DNA of 64,000 nucleotides, taken from Mycobacteroides sp. LB1. Lineage in GTDB: Bacteria; Actinomycetota; Actinomycetes; Mycobacteriales; Mycobacteriaceae. Below are positions 1 through 9,289 of the stretch, piece after piece. The stretch spans positions 2,046,001 to 2,110,000 of the forward strand of contig NZ_JACCFF010000001.1 of NCBI RefSeq assembly GCF_013449725.1, written 5' to 3'. The translations under genes were made by a program, and so were the position numbers. The first letter of the stretch is position 1. Every line of letters begins with the position of its first letter. The notes beneath the pieces are model-generated. The model saw only the letters and a program-made list of their open reading frames with translations, made no database searches and was not told where the DNA came from.

Positions 1-2612
1 GTTGTCACCACCTTGCCGGTTCCGCCCATGGCCCGGATGATGCCGGTATTGATACCGGCGCCTATCTCTTCTTTCATCCGTGACACCAGCAGCAGGTTGT
101 AGTCGGAACCGACCGCCAGAAGAATAATCACGGACATCGCCAGCACGAGCCAGTGCAATTCCATACCGAGGATGTTCTGCCAGATGAGCACCGAGAGCCC
201 AAATGCCGCACCCAACGAAAGTGCCACTGTCCCAACGATAACCAGCGCCGCGACGAAACTTCGCGTCATGATCAGCATGATCCCGAAAATGAGACAGAGC
301 GCCGCAACGCCGGCAATCAAGAGATCGTAGGCAGACCCGTCGCGTAGGTCCTTGAATGTCGCCGCGGTCCCGGCAAGGTGAATCTTGGCGTTCTCCAGCG
401 GCGTCACCTTGAGCGCCTCCTCGGCCGCCGACCGCACCGCATCCACCCGCGAAAGGCCCTCCGGCGTCCCAGGATCGCCTCGATACGTCAGGATCAGACG
501 TACAGCCTTCCCGTCCGGTGAAAAGAACAAGGACATGGCGCGTTTGAAGCTCTCGTTCTCGAAAACCTCTGGCGGCAGATAGAACGAGTCGTCGTTTTGG
601 GCGCCGTCGTAGATCTTTCCCATCGAGGTGGCGTTGGCCGCCGTTTCGTCGATCAGCGCAAACATCCCCGACATGGTGCTGTGCATGGTCAGCATCATGG
701 CGCGCATTGCCTTCATGGTCGTGATCATCGGCGGGAACAGGGCAATCAACTCCCGTTGAAGCCCGTCCATCTGCTCTACGCGCGCGAGGATCTGGTGCGT
801 CTGATCACTCAGCTGGTCGGTACCGTCAAGTGCCTGAAATATGGATCTGACCCCGAAGCACATCGGAATGGTTTCGCAGTGCTTCTCCCAATACAGGTAA
901 TTGCGAAGCGGTCTGAAGAAGTCGTCGAAGTCTGCAATGTAGTTCCGCAACCGGTCAACGGTCGCCGTCAGTTCCCTGTTCATGACGACCGTCTCGTGGG
1001 TGATACCGGAGATGTTGCGCATCAGATCGTAGGTGTGCTGCATTTGATTGATCATCTTCGCCATGCCGTCGGCCTGTTTCAGCATGTCTTCCATGCGGTC
1101 TTTCCCAAACGGCAGGATCTGGAGCATGCCGGCGCTCTGCAGGCTGATCTGGAACGGAATCGAAGTACGTTCGATCGGGCTGCCCTCGGGTCGAGTGATG
1201 CTCTGCACCATCGAAATACCCGGCACGGCGTAGAGGCCCTTGGCCAGTTTGTGCAGAACCACGAAGTCTGCCGGATTGCGCATATCGTGGTCCGCCTCGA
1301 GGATCAGAACGTCGGGCGTCATTCGCGACTCGGGAAAGTGCCGCTCGGCGGCCGCATAGCCCACATTGGCTGGAATGTCTTGGGGCACATACAGTCGATC
1401 GTCATAGCTGGTCTTGTATCCCGGAAGCGCCAACAGGCCGATAAGCACGACAGCGCATGCCGCGGCGAGGATGGGCACGGGCCACCGAACGATCGCCGTG
1501 CCAACCCAGCGCCATCGACGGACCATCATCTTCCGCTTAGGCTCGAACAGCTCAAAACGGCTGCCTAACGCAATAACTGCCGGAACCAGCGTGACAGCCA
1601 CGGCAACCGCAACAACCATTCCCACCGCGGCGGGAATGCCCATGGTTTGAAAATAGGGCAGCCGGGTAAAACTTAGACAGAAAATTGCTCCCGCAATCGT
1701 CAGCCCGGAGGCCACGACCACCTTGGCGACGCTGCTATAGGTGGTATAGAACGCCGTTTCGCGATCCTCGCCGGCCTGACGCGCTTCGTGATATCGCCCG
1801 ATGAAGAATATGCCGTAGTCCGTGCCGACGGCGATCCCGAGTGACACCAGCAGGTTGACCGCGAAGGTCGAAAGTCCAATGACACCATGGTCGCCCAGGA
1901 GCGCGACGATGCCCCGCGCCGCCTGCACTTGTACTCCCACCATGATCAGCAGAAGAACCACCGTGACAATCGAGCGGTATACAAAAAGCAACACCGTGAG
2001 TATCACCACGAACGTCACGAGCGTGATTTTGACAATGGATGTGTCGCCCGCGTGGTTCATATCCGCCACCAACGGCGCCGGGCCCGTGACATAGGCCTTG
2101 ACCCCCGGCGGTGGTGGCGTCCGTTCCACGATTCCCCGGACGGCGTCCACGGATTTGTTCGCCAGGGCTTGGCCTTGGTTACCCGCAAGATTCAGCTGAA
2201 CGTAGGCACTCATACCGTCGGCGCTCTGCACACCCGTCGCCGTGAGCGGGTCCCCCCAATAATCTTGGACGTGCTGCACATGCGTCGTATCGGCTCTCAA
2301 CTGACGAATCAAATCGTCGTAGTAGAGGTGCGCGTCGTCACTGAGGGGTTGCTGACCTTCCAACACAATCATCGCCACGCTGTCGGAATCAGACTCCCCG
2401 AATACCTTGCCCATACGCTGCATCGCTTGAAACGACGGCGCCGCCTTGGGAACCAGCGACACCGAGCTTTCCCGCCCGACACGCTCCAGCGATGGGACGG
2501 CGAAGGTCACGACGGCGATGATCGCCAACCATCCAAGGATGATCGGTACCGACAGCCGACGGATCAACCCGGCTACGAACGGCCTCCGATTGGCCAACCG
2601 GTGGGTGCTCAC
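1..2612 (-). CDS. MmpL family RND lipid transporter, C-terminus beyond window
   Basis: This is an inner-membrane RND transporter of the MmpL family, which exports cell-envelope lipids using the proton gradient. The frame is open from a GTG at 2612 to the left edge (about 870 codons; the last C-terminal helices are missing). Both family Asp-Tyr pairs are visible: GTDYGIFF in the first membrane block and GSDYNLLL in the second. A large periplasmic domain with long helical stretches lies between the blocks. The GTG overlaps the TGA of a vestigial mmpS reading frame. The gene follows a second mmpL on the same strand and shares long, nearly identical DNA stretches with it, so the two are a tandem duplication. 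The arrangement resembles mmpS4-mmpL4a-mmpL4b of glycopeptidolipid loci, but the substrate cannot be read from the sequence. Confidence 0.93.
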   Translation of the reverse strand, partial: MSTHRLANRRPFVAGLIRRLSVPIILGWLAIIAVVTFAVPSLERVGRESSVSLVPKAAPSFQAMQRMGKVFGESDSDSVAMIVLEGQQPLSDDAHLYYDDLIRQLRADTTHVQHVQDYWGDPLTATGVQSADGMSAYVQLNLAGNQGQALANKSVDAVRGIVERTPPPPGVKAYVTGPAPLVADMNHAGDTSIVKITLVTFVVILTVLLFVYRSIVTVVLLLIMVGVQVQAARGIVALLGDHGVIGLSTFAVNLLVSLGIAVGTDYGIFFIGRYHEARQAGEDRETAFYTTYSSVAKVVVASGLTIAGAIFCLSFTRLPYFQTMGIPAAVGMVVAVAVAVTLVPAVIALGSRFELFEPKRKMMVRRWRWVGTAIVRWPVPILAAACAVVLIGLLALPGYKTSYDDRLYVPQDIPANVGYAAAERHFPESRMTPDVLILEADHDMRNPADFVVLHKLAKGLYAVPGISMVQSITRPEGSPIERTSIPFQISLQSAGMLQILPFGKDRMEDMLKQADGMAKMINQMQHTYDLMRNISGITHETVVMNRELTATVDRLRNYIADFDDFFRPLRNYLYWEKHCETIPMCFGVRSIFQALDGTDQLSDQTHQILARVEQMDGLQRELIALFPPMITTMKAMRAMMLTMHSTMSGMFALIDETAANATSMGKIYDGAQNDDSFYLPPEVFENESFKRAMSLFFSPDGKAVRLILTYRGDPGTPEGLSRVDAVRSAAEEALKVTPLENAKIHLAGTAATFKDLRDGSAYDLLIAGVAALCLIFGIMLIMTRSFVAALVIVGTVALSLGAAFGLSVLIWQNILGMELHWLVLAMSVIILLAVGSDYNLLLVSRMKEEIGAGINTGIIRAMGGTGKVVT

Positions 2613-2647
2613 GCGGCCCTCACCCGGCAGAAGGTAAACGCATTCAT
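2609..2647 (-). pseudogene. Vestigial 3' end of an mmpS gene
   Basis: Between the two mmpL genes a 12-codon frame ends in FTFCRVRAA before a TGA. The intact MmpS encoded at 5553-5972 ends in LTFCMLKAA. Over the last 31 bases running into the next start codon, 25 positions match by eye. The TGA overlaps the mmpL start as GTGA, just as the intact mmpS stop overlaps its mmpL start as ATGA. I read this as the scar of a duplicated mmpS-mmpL module that lost nearly all of the second mmpS. It is unlikely to be a functional peptide, though its translation could still couple expression of the downstream mmpL. Confidence 0.7.
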
Positions 2648-2652
2648 TACGG

Positions 2653-5556
2653 TTAGCGCTCTTCCTTCTGCAGAAGGAAACTCACCAACGGACGGGGGCC
2701 TGCCGGGCGACGTAATGCACTGGCAGGACGCTGGCGTACCTGCTGTGGCCACCAGAACCAGCGCCCCAGCAGCGCGGCGATCGCGGGAGTCATGAACGCG
2801 CGCACCACCAACGTGTCGAACAACAAACCGATACCGATGGTCGAACCCAGCTGCCCGATGGTGACGAGGTCGCTGACCACCATCGACAACATGGTGAACG
2901 CGAAGACGAGACCCGCGGATGTCACCACCTTGCCGGTTCCACCCATCGCCCGGATGATGCCGGTATTAATGCCGGCGCCTATCTCCTCTTTCATCCGTGA
3001 CACCAGCAGCAGGTTGTAGTCGGAACCGACCGCCAAAAGAATGATCACGGACATCGCCAGCACCACCCAGTTCAACGGGATGCCGAGGATGTTCTGCCAG
3101 ATGAGCACCGAGAGCCCAAACGCCGCACCCAACGAAAGTGCCACTGTCCCAACGATAACCAGCGCCGCAATGAAACTGCGCGTCATGACCAGCATGATCC
3201 CGAAAATGAGACAGAGCGCCGCGGTTGCCGCGATCAAGAGATCGTATTTGGAGCCGTCCACCACGTCTTTCACCGATGCTGCGGTGCCGGTGAGATAGAT
3301 CGTGGCGTTGCGTAGCGGAGTGCCCTTGAGCGCTTCCGCGGCCGCGGTTTCAATCGGTTCTACCAGCGACATGCCCTCGGTGGTGGCGGGGTCGCCCCTT
3401 TGTGAAATCAACATACGGGCCGCCTTCCCGTCCGGTGACAGGAAGATGTCCATCATGCGTTTGAAGTCCTCGTTCTCGAAAACCTCTGGCGGCAGATAGA
3501 ACGAGTCGTCGTTTTGGGCGGCATCGAAAGTCTTACCCATCGCGGTGGAGTTATTGGTCGACTGTTCCATCTGATCCAAGATTCCCGACATGGTGCTGTG
3601 CATGGACAACATCATTTTCCGCGTGGATTCCATGGTCTCGATCATCACTGGAAATTGCTCGGCCATTTGCGGCAGGACTTCGTCCAGTCGATCGAGGTTT
3701 GCGACTAGATCGCCCAATCTATCGGAGACCTCGTCGACGCCGTCGAGTGTGTCGAAGACTGATCGAATCGCCTGACAAACCGGAATGTCGTAGCAGTGCT
3801 TCTCCCAGTAAAGATAATTTCGAATCGGCCTAATGAAGTCATCGAAATTCGACACATGATTCCGCAACTCGTTCATGATTTCTTGCAGCTCATGTGTTGT
3901 TCCGACCATGTCATGAGTTGTGCCCACCATCTGCTCCGTCAACGCTTGCATGCGCTTCATGACGGCTATCGTCTTCAGCATGTCGTCGGCCTGGACCAGC
4001 AGGTCGTCCATCCGATTCTTCTGGAACGGCATCAAATGCGATTGACTCGCGCTACTCATGCTGAGCATGAACGGGATCGTGGTGTGCTTAAGAGGCTCTC
4101 CACCGGGGCGAGTCACCGCTTGAACCCTGGAAACGCCCGGGACGGCTTGGACGCCCTTGGCTAGTTTGTTCAGCACCAGAAAATCGATCGGATTGCGCAT
4201 ATCGTGATCGGCCTCGATCAGCAGTACGTCCGGCGCCATCATCAACGATTGCGGAAAGTGTCGTGAAGCGGCCGCGTAGCCCACATTGGCGGGAATGTCC
4301 TGCGGGATGTACTTCTGGTCGTTATAGCTTGGTTGGTATGCGGGCAGCGTCAATATCCCGATAAGCGCCACTGCGCATGTCGCGACGAGAATCGGTGCGG
4401 GCCACCGAACGATTGCCGTGCCGATCTGACGCCATCGACGGACCATGACTTTCCGCTTGGGCTCAAACAGCCCAAAACGGCTACCTATGGCGATAACAGC
4501 CGGCACCAGAGTGATGGCCACCGCGACCGCGACGACCATACCGACGGCGGTGGCGACACCCAGAGTTTGATACACGGGCAGCCGGGTGAAGTGCAGACAG
4601 AGAACCGCGCCGGCAATCGTCAAGCCGGAACCCAAGACCACTTTCGCAACACTGCGAAAGGTGGTGTAGAAGGCGGTTTCCCGATCCTCGCCGGCCTGAC
4701 GCGCCTCCTGATATCGCCCGGTAAAGAATATGCCGTAATCGGTTCCGGCCGCGATGGCAAGCGCCACCAGCAGATTGACGACAAACGTGGTAACTCCGAT
4801 AAGCCCGAGACCACCAAGTAAGGCCACGAATCCTCGGGCGACCGTCAACTCGATTCCGACGACCACCAGCATGAGAATGACGGAAATGACCGATCGATAG
4901 ACCAAGAGCAACATAGTGAAGATGACCAGGAAGCTCAGCCCTGTGACCAGGAGGACCGTCCTGTTGCCGGCAGGGCCCAAATCTGCAGCGAACGCTGCCG
5001 GGCCAGTGACATAGGCCTTGACCCCCGGCGGCGATGGCGTCCGCGCCACGATGCCCCGGACGGCTTCCACGGATTGGTTCGCCGACGCCCCCTCTCGGGG
5101 ATCGACAAGGGCCACTTGTACATACGTGGCCTTACCGTCGACACTTTGCGCAGCGGCCTGGGTGATCGCGTCGCCCCAAAAATCCTGGACGTGCTGCACG
5201 TGCGTGGTATCGGCCTTCAGCTGGCGAATCAAATCGTCGTAATAGCGGTGCGAGTCGTCGCCCAGGGACTGCTGCCCCTCCAGGACGATCATCGCCACAA
5301 AGCTGGAATTAGATTCGCCGAACACCTCGCCCATGCGCTGCATCGCCTGGAACGACGGCGCCGCCGCGGGATTCATCGCAACCGCGTGCTCTTTTTCGAC
5401 CTGCTCAAGCGACGGAACGCTGATACTCAAAATTACGGCGATTGCCAACCAGCCAAGGATGATCGGCACCGACAGCCGACGGATCATCCGCGCTACGAAC
5501 GGCGGGCGGCTTTGTACCTGCAACGGCTCCGTGCGAGGTTCGACGGCAGTGCTCAT
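2653..5556 (-). CDS. MmpL family RND lipid transporter (full length)
   Basis: This is a 967-residue MmpL transporter, the usual length for the family. The first helix ([19 protein letters not shown]) is followed by a periplasmic porter domain. A membrane block then carries [17 protein letters not shown], a long helical periplasmic insert includes YWEKHC, and a second block carries [17 protein letters not shown]. The Asp-Tyr pairs are the proton-relay residues of the family. The ATG at 5556 overlaps the stop of the upstream mmpS as ATGA, so the two are translationally coupled. It lies 41 bases upstream of the second mmpL in what is probably one mmpS-mmpL-mmpL operon. The exported lipid is unknown. 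Confidence 0.95.
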   Translation of the reverse strand: MSTAVEPRTEPLQVQSRPPFVARMIRRLSVPIILGWLAIAVILSISVPSLEQVEKEHAVAMNPAAAPSFQAMQRMGEVFGESNSSFVAMIVLEGQQSLGDDSHRYYDDLIRQLKADTTHVQHVQDFWGDAITQAAAQSVDGKATYVQVALVDPREGASANQSVEAVRGIVARTPSPPGVKAYVTGPAAFAADLGPAGNRTVLLVTGLSFLVIFTMLLLVYRSVISVILMLVVVGIELTVARGFVALLGGLGLIGVTTFVVNLLVALAIAAGTDYGIFFTGRYQEARQAGEDRETAFYTTFRSVAKVVLGSGLTIAGAVLCLHFTRLPVYQTLGVATAVGMVVAVAVAITLVPAVIAIGSRFGLFEPKRKVMVRRWRQIGTAIVRWPAPILVATCAVALIGILTLPAYQPSYNDQKYIPQDIPANVGYAAASRHFPQSLMMAPDVLLIEADHDMRNPIDFLVLNKLAKGVQAVPGVSRVQAVTRPGGEPLKHTTIPFMLSMSSASQSHLMPFQKNRMDDLLVQADDMLKTIAVMKRMQALTEQMVGTTHDMVGTTHELQEIMNELRNHVSNFDDFIRPIRNYLYWEKHCYDIPVCQAIRSVFDTLDGVDEVSDRLGDLVANLDRLDEVLPQMAEQFPVMIETMESTRKMMLSMHSTMSGILDQMEQSTNNSTAMGKTFDAAQNDDSFYLPPEVFENEDFKRMMDIFLSPDGKAARMLISQRGDPATTEGMSLVEPIETAAAEALKGTPLRNATIYLTGTAASVKDVVDGSKYDLLIAATAALCLIFGIMLVMTRSFIAALVIVGTVALSLGAAFGLSVLIWQNILGIPLNWVVLAMSVIILLAVGSDYNLLLVSRMKEEIGAGINTGIIRAMGGTGKVVTSAGLVFAFTMLSMVVSDLVTIGQLGSTIGIGLLFDTLVVRAFMTPAIAALLGRWFWWPQQVRQRPASALRRPAGPRPLVSFLLQKEER

Positions 5557-5972
5557 GCGGCCTTCAACATGCAAAAGGTCAATGCGCTTACACCGTGCCG
5601 GATCTTCTCGTCTTTGACCTTATCGCCGACGACGATGCGGCATCCGATGCTGTCGGTGTCGCCCTGCGCGGTGATGTTTCCCATGGCCGTCGCCTCGGTG
5701 ATCGGGAACTCCACCGACCACGGCAGCGTCGCGTCCCTGATGAGCTGCGGCTCAGCGTCGGCGTCGAAATAGCTGATGGTTGCCACCGTGCCCGGCGGAC
5801 CGAACACTTCATAGACCAGGTACTTGGGGTCGTGCGGCCGCTTCTCCTCACGTTCGGTGCTGGCGTACGCGGGCCGACGCTCGTTGCCGAAGACACCGTG
5901 CAACCGCGACACGGTGAATCCGCCTGCAACTGCTACCACCACAAGCACCAACGGAATCCACAGCCGCTTCAA
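5553..5972 (-). CDS. MmpS family transport accessory protein
   Basis: MmpS proteins are small, single-pass, periplasm-facing partners of MmpL transporters. This one has an N-terminal helix ([16 protein letters not shown]), a linker, and the MmpS beta-sandwich containing [15 protein letters not shown] and [16 protein letters not shown]. It ends in KAA at the mmpL junction with a 4-base ATGA overlap. The start is unresolved. TTG 5972 gives 139 residues, the normal size. An in-frame ATT at 5984 sits 6 bases after a good GGAGGGA ribosome-binding site. An ATG at 6038 lies upstream of the likely promoter and looks wrong. A second, more distant MmpS is encoded at 46248-46691. Confidence 0.9.
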   Translation of the reverse strand: MKRLWIPLVLVVVAVAGGFTVSRLHGVFGNERRPAYASTEREEKRPHDPKYLVYEVFGPPGTVATISYFDADAEPQLIRDATLPWSVEFPITEATAMGNITAQGDTDSIGCRIVVGDKVKDEKIRHGVSALTFCMLKAA

Positions 5973-5998
5973 AATCCTGAAAATCGCAAGTCCCTCCG

Positions 5999-6026
5999 AC
6001 TGTATGCGTGCCCGGCAGCATGTCAG
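5999..6026 (-). promoter_or_regulatory. Candidate SigA-type promoter for mmpS-mmpL-mmpL
   Basis: On the minus strand CTGACA (6026-6021) and TACAGT (6004-5999) are separated by 16 bases, close to mycobacterial SigA -35 and -10 elements. Transcription would start about where GGAGGGA begins, giving a very short leader and excluding an mmpS start further upstream. This was identified by eye only. Confidence 0.4.
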
Positions 6027-6520
6027 CTGCACAAACATGCGTCTCCAGATCGGATGTGAACACAACAGATAACCGAACTTCGAATGCGATTGCACTCCAG
6101 GCTCGGTCGTGCGAAGCACCGCCTACGTACGGCACGCCACGTTGCGCGCGACCCGATTCCGACGAGTAAATCATGCTGGTGCGTCACGAACGACACAAAC
6201 CGAGATCTTGGCCGGAAACGCCTCAATGCCTTGATGATTAGGCCGACGGCCACCTTGATTTGGTAATGGACTGCTCGTCCAGAAATCTATCCCCCGGACC
6301 TGCCTCGCACCGTATCTGGTTACAGCCAAACCCCATTCGGCTTCCGGGGAGCAGGGCCGCTTCTCGCTTCTTCGCCACCATCGTCAGCCATATCGCCCAC
6401 AGCACATCACGCGAGCCCTCCCGCTATTGCGAAATATCCAGTGCTCTTGTGTATCTCGTGATCGTTCTACTCATTGGCAGGGCGTGGACGGATACGCTGT
6501 GCCGCTAGCAGCCGCCCCGG
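6027..6520. other. Intergenic region with no recognised gene
   Basis: About 490 bases lie between the promoter-like motif of the mmpS operon and the stop codon of the DoxX-like gene. Short open frames on both strands have no plausible ribosome-binding site or recognisable protein motif. Base composition is somewhat less GC-rich than the flanking genes. It may hold further regulatory sites for the mmpS-mmpL operon, but I see no clear repeat or hairpin. Confidence 0.5.
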
Positions 6521-7855
6521 CTAGTCCCGGGAGTGCGCGGCTTCTGGGTCCATTTCCGTTTGTATCCAACGGAATCCGGACTGGCTCCGTTCCATGAACC
6601 GGCGCTCGTAGGTGCCCTCGACCCTCTTGCCGTCGACCTCCCCGGTGAGTACCAGCTGATCGGGAGACGGCTGCCGCACATTCAGTATCTGCTGTGGAGG
6701 ATCGGACTCGCGCTTGCGCAACTCCAACCGGTCGCCGTCAATTTTGAGCGTCCACGACGAGGTGCGACCGTCGGGCGTCTGGGAGACGAACGTCATCACA
6801 CTGAACTCCGCCACCTTGTCACGGTGGGAAATGGCCACGTTGGGCCAAGGTGCGGGTTCAACCTGGTTCAGCGTTGCCTCACGCCCATCGATGGTGAATG
6901 ACGTTGCATGCCATACACCATCGAGGCTGGAAGTGGGTGTCTTGTACGTCGAGGACACCACAAGGCTCTGAAAGGCAATGAGCACCGTCATCACCGATGC
7001 CAACCCGAATTTGAGCACGATGCCTGTCTTTAGCAGCCACCGTCGGTCCGCACCGAGCACCCGCCAAAGCTGCGCTGGTTGCGTCCCGCGGTTGAACGCC
7101 ACCCGCACAAGGTTTGGCCACATCGGTGCGGTGACGGCAATTGCGATCAAGAAAAGCTCGCCGGACACCTGCTTGACCGGCACGTCGTAAGTCATGTTGA
7201 GCAGGAACACCTGCCCCATCGCGAATACCGAACCCAACGCCCCCAACACCCACGTGCGGTTCCACAGCAGCAGCAGCCCTGAGACCAATTCCACGAGCCC
7301 GGTAGCGATCGAGTACGGCTCCGAGGCCCCCATGAATCCCCACAGCGTGTTGAATAGGCTTGTATCACCGACCAATTGAAGTTGCCGGTCGGGCAGTGCC
7401 ATGAATCCCATCTGTGTGGGGATGGCTTTGGCCATCCCGTACGTAATCATCGACATGGCCAGACCGAACCGCGCGAAGACCCATAGCGAGGCGGCCAGGC
7501 GACGGTAGTTCGGGCGGTGGCGGTCCAGCGCCGTCCACAGTGCGGTGATCAGCAGGGCCACCACAATCCATCCCAGGTGGTAGCACCACATCCACACCAG
7601 GTCACCGCCGGCGGACACGGTCAATTCGATGCCGCGCCCACGGATGAGGAAACTCCCGATCTGAGCCGACAGCCAGAGCACCGGCTCGAACAGATCGGAC
7701 AGCCCGAGGTTGCCGTAGACGGAGAGCACCAGGATGCCGCCGCCGATGGTGAAGAGCAGGCGGAATCCGAGCTTCTGCAGTGGAGTCCACCGAGCTGTCG
7801 GCTCGGGTCCCTCGTCTTCAGCAGTGCCGGATAGTTCGGGCGCGGCGATCGTCAT
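6521..7855 (-). CDS. DoxX-like polytopic membrane protein with C-terminal soluble domain
   Basis: This 444-residue protein has several predicted membrane helices over about residues 25-285, with DoxX-like stretches such as MGFMALPDRQLQLVGDTSLF and GASEPYSIATGLVELVSGLLL. A soluble, probably beta-rich domain of about 120 residues follows, beginning near LDGVWHATSFTIDGRE. A full-length paralogue lies at 24002-25444. The start ATG at 7855 is preferred because both paralogues share CGTTGAC just before an ATGAC start. An upstream TACGCT could serve a leaderless transcript. The function is unknown; DoxX-like families are linked to quinone and redox chemistry, but no active-site residue can be assigned. 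Confidence 0.8.
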   Translation of the reverse strand: MTIAAPELSGTAEDEGPEPTARWTPLQKLGFRLLFTIGGGILVLSVYGNLGLSDLFEPVLWLSAQIGSFLIRGRGIELTVSAGGDLVWMWCYHLGWIVVALLITALWTALDRHRPNYRRLAASLWVFARFGLAMSMITYGMAKAIPTQMGFMALPDRQLQLVGDTSLFNTLWGFMGASEPYSIATGLVELVSGLLLLWNRTWVLGALGSVFAMGQVFLLNMTYDVPVKQVSGELFLIAIAVTAPMWPNLVRVAFNRGTQPAQLWRVLGADRRWLLKTGIVLKFGLASVMTVLIAFQSLVVSSTYKTPTSSLDGVWHATSFTIDGREATLNQVEPAPWPNVAISHRDKVAEFSVMTFVSQTPDGRTSSWTLKIDGDRLELRKRESDPPQQILNVRQPSPDQLVLTGEVDGKRVEGTYERRFMERSQSGFRWIQTEMDPEAAHSRD

Positions 7856-7930
7856 GTCAACGAGCGTAGCGATTCGGCGGCTGCCTCCGCCTCCGGGAAA
7901 ACCCTGACTCACATCCTGATTCGTGGATTA

Positions 7931-9199
7931 CTAATCCCCGAGAGCGCTCCGCATCCAACGCAGAACACTCGGCATCGCCCATCCGGCCGCGATCAGATGC
8001 TCACCGGGCACAGGCAGGTAGTCCACCGTCGCTCCCTTGGACCGCCAGCTGGCGGCGAGCTCGAGAACACCCTCCTCCGGAATGAACTGATCGCCGAGGA
8101 ATTTGTCCTTGGTGCCGTGGTACAGCAGGATCGGCATGGTAGGTGCCGTGGCGCCAGGTTTATTCGCGGCAATCACATCCTGGGCGATCTCCGATTCGAA
8201 GGGCTCCGGAATGGCCGCCAACACATCCAAGTCGATTCGTGCAATCCCGGCGGCCGCCAGAGGCGGCTGCGGCAGATCCTTGATCAGGGTCGTCACATAG
8301 AACGCGAAATCGTCGAAGAGTTCCACCATACTCGGGTACTCGCGCGCTTGCCCGATCGTCGCCGCGGCGAACAGCCCAGATCCCAAGGCGCCATTCATTC
8401 TTCGATACAACAGGGCGTAATCCGTTGGTGTTCCTCCCGCTACCGCTCCGCGGAAACGAAGCTCCGGCGCATATGCCGGCTGCTCCTGTGCGGCCCACAC
8501 GGTCGCAATGGCGCCGCCGCTGTACCCATCCATAACCATGGGGGATTCGACGAGATCCGCGCTTATTCTTCGCATCCCGCGCACCGAGTCCAGAACCGCG
8601 TGTGCGGCCATGATGCCCGCCGAGTACGCCATCCGCGGCCCCTCGTGATCGGGTATCAGCACCGCATAGTTTTTGGCCAGCAGTAATGGCAACAGCGGGG
8701 GCACGTCGACATACAAGCCCCGTTCGATGCGGTAGGACGGTGCGGCCTTGAGGCCTAGCGAGTTGATCGGCTGGTTGCGCACCACCACCGGTCGCGCACC
8801 CGCGCCTCGCCAGGGACGGTTCGGCTCGATGAGGGTGGCCGTCACGGGCACCGCATTTCCCGCGGTGTCGGTGGAGCGAACCATGAACCGGTGGATCGTG
8901 GCACCCGGAATCGGAACACGCGGCCGCACATACTGCTTGCGGACAATTTCCCCGTTGGCGCGGTCGGAGAGATCGCCCGGATCGGAGTAGAAGCCGGGTC
9001 CCGGGATCGGGGTGGGGAGAATGGCCGCATGGCGATCGGCACGCTGCGCAGCAGTCAGCCTGCGCGCCGCCCAGCTGTTGAGCCGCCGCACCACCGAGGG
9101 ACTGCGCAAAGCGGTCGCGGTGCCGGCGATCCCTGCCACCGCCGCTCCCACCCCAGCCAATGCGGTACCACCGAGAACAGCTACGGGCTTCGTTGCCAT
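7931..9199 (-). CDS. Secretory lipase (LIP) family alpha/beta hydrolase
   Basis: This 422-residue protein belongs to the LIP secretory-lipase family, which hydrolyses ester bonds in lipids. The N-terminus is an Ala/Gly-rich hydrophobic segment that could be a signal or anchor. The nucleophile elbow is GYSGG near residue 225. The likely acid is in YHGTKDKF and the likely histidine in PGEHLIA near the C-terminus. The ATG follows a strong ribosome-binding site, AGGAGGTAGCGC. It lies between the DoxX-like gene and the UvrA-like gene on the same strand, with 75 and 90 bases of spacing. The natural substrate is not predictable. Confidence 0.88.
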   Translation of the reverse strand: MATKPVAVLGGTALAGVGAAVAGIAGTATALRSPSVVRRLNSWAARRLTAAQRADRHAAILPTPIPGPGFYSDPGDLSDRANGEIVRKQYVRPRVPIPGATIHRFMVRSTDTAGNAVPVTATLIEPNRPWRGAGARPVVVRNQPINSLGLKAAPSYRIERGLYVDVPPLLPLLLAKNYAVLIPDHEGPRMAYSAGIMAAHAVLDSVRGMRRISADLVESPMVMDGYSGGAIATVWAAQEQPAYAPELRFRGAVAGGTPTDYALLYRRMNGALGSGLFAAATIGQAREYPSMVELFDDFAFYVTTLIKDLPQPPLAAAGIARIDLDVLAAIPEPFESEIAQDVIAANKPGATAPTMPILLYHGTKDKFLGDQFIPEEGVLELAASWRSKGATVDYLPVPGEHLIAAGWAMPSVLRWMRSALGD

Positions 9200-9289
9200 G
9201 CGCTACCTCCTGCGTCCAGGACAGCGTAGACAATTCGCCTTCACAACAGATGTAGTGGGAAAGTCGACCAGACTGGTGCGAGGGCGCCG

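Noticed and set aside
597..1568. Long plus-strand open frame of over 300 codons
   Set aside because: It is antisense to the mmpL coding region, whose frame stays consistent from 2612 to the edge and encodes family motifs. Arg/His-rich shadow composition is typical of high-GC antisense frames.
1..6020. Identification as the glycopeptidolipid mmpS4-mmpL4a-mmpL4b locus
   Set aside because: Gene order fits, but no mps peptide synthetase is in the window, and nearby genes such as CAR do not support that locus. Left as MmpS/MmpL family only.
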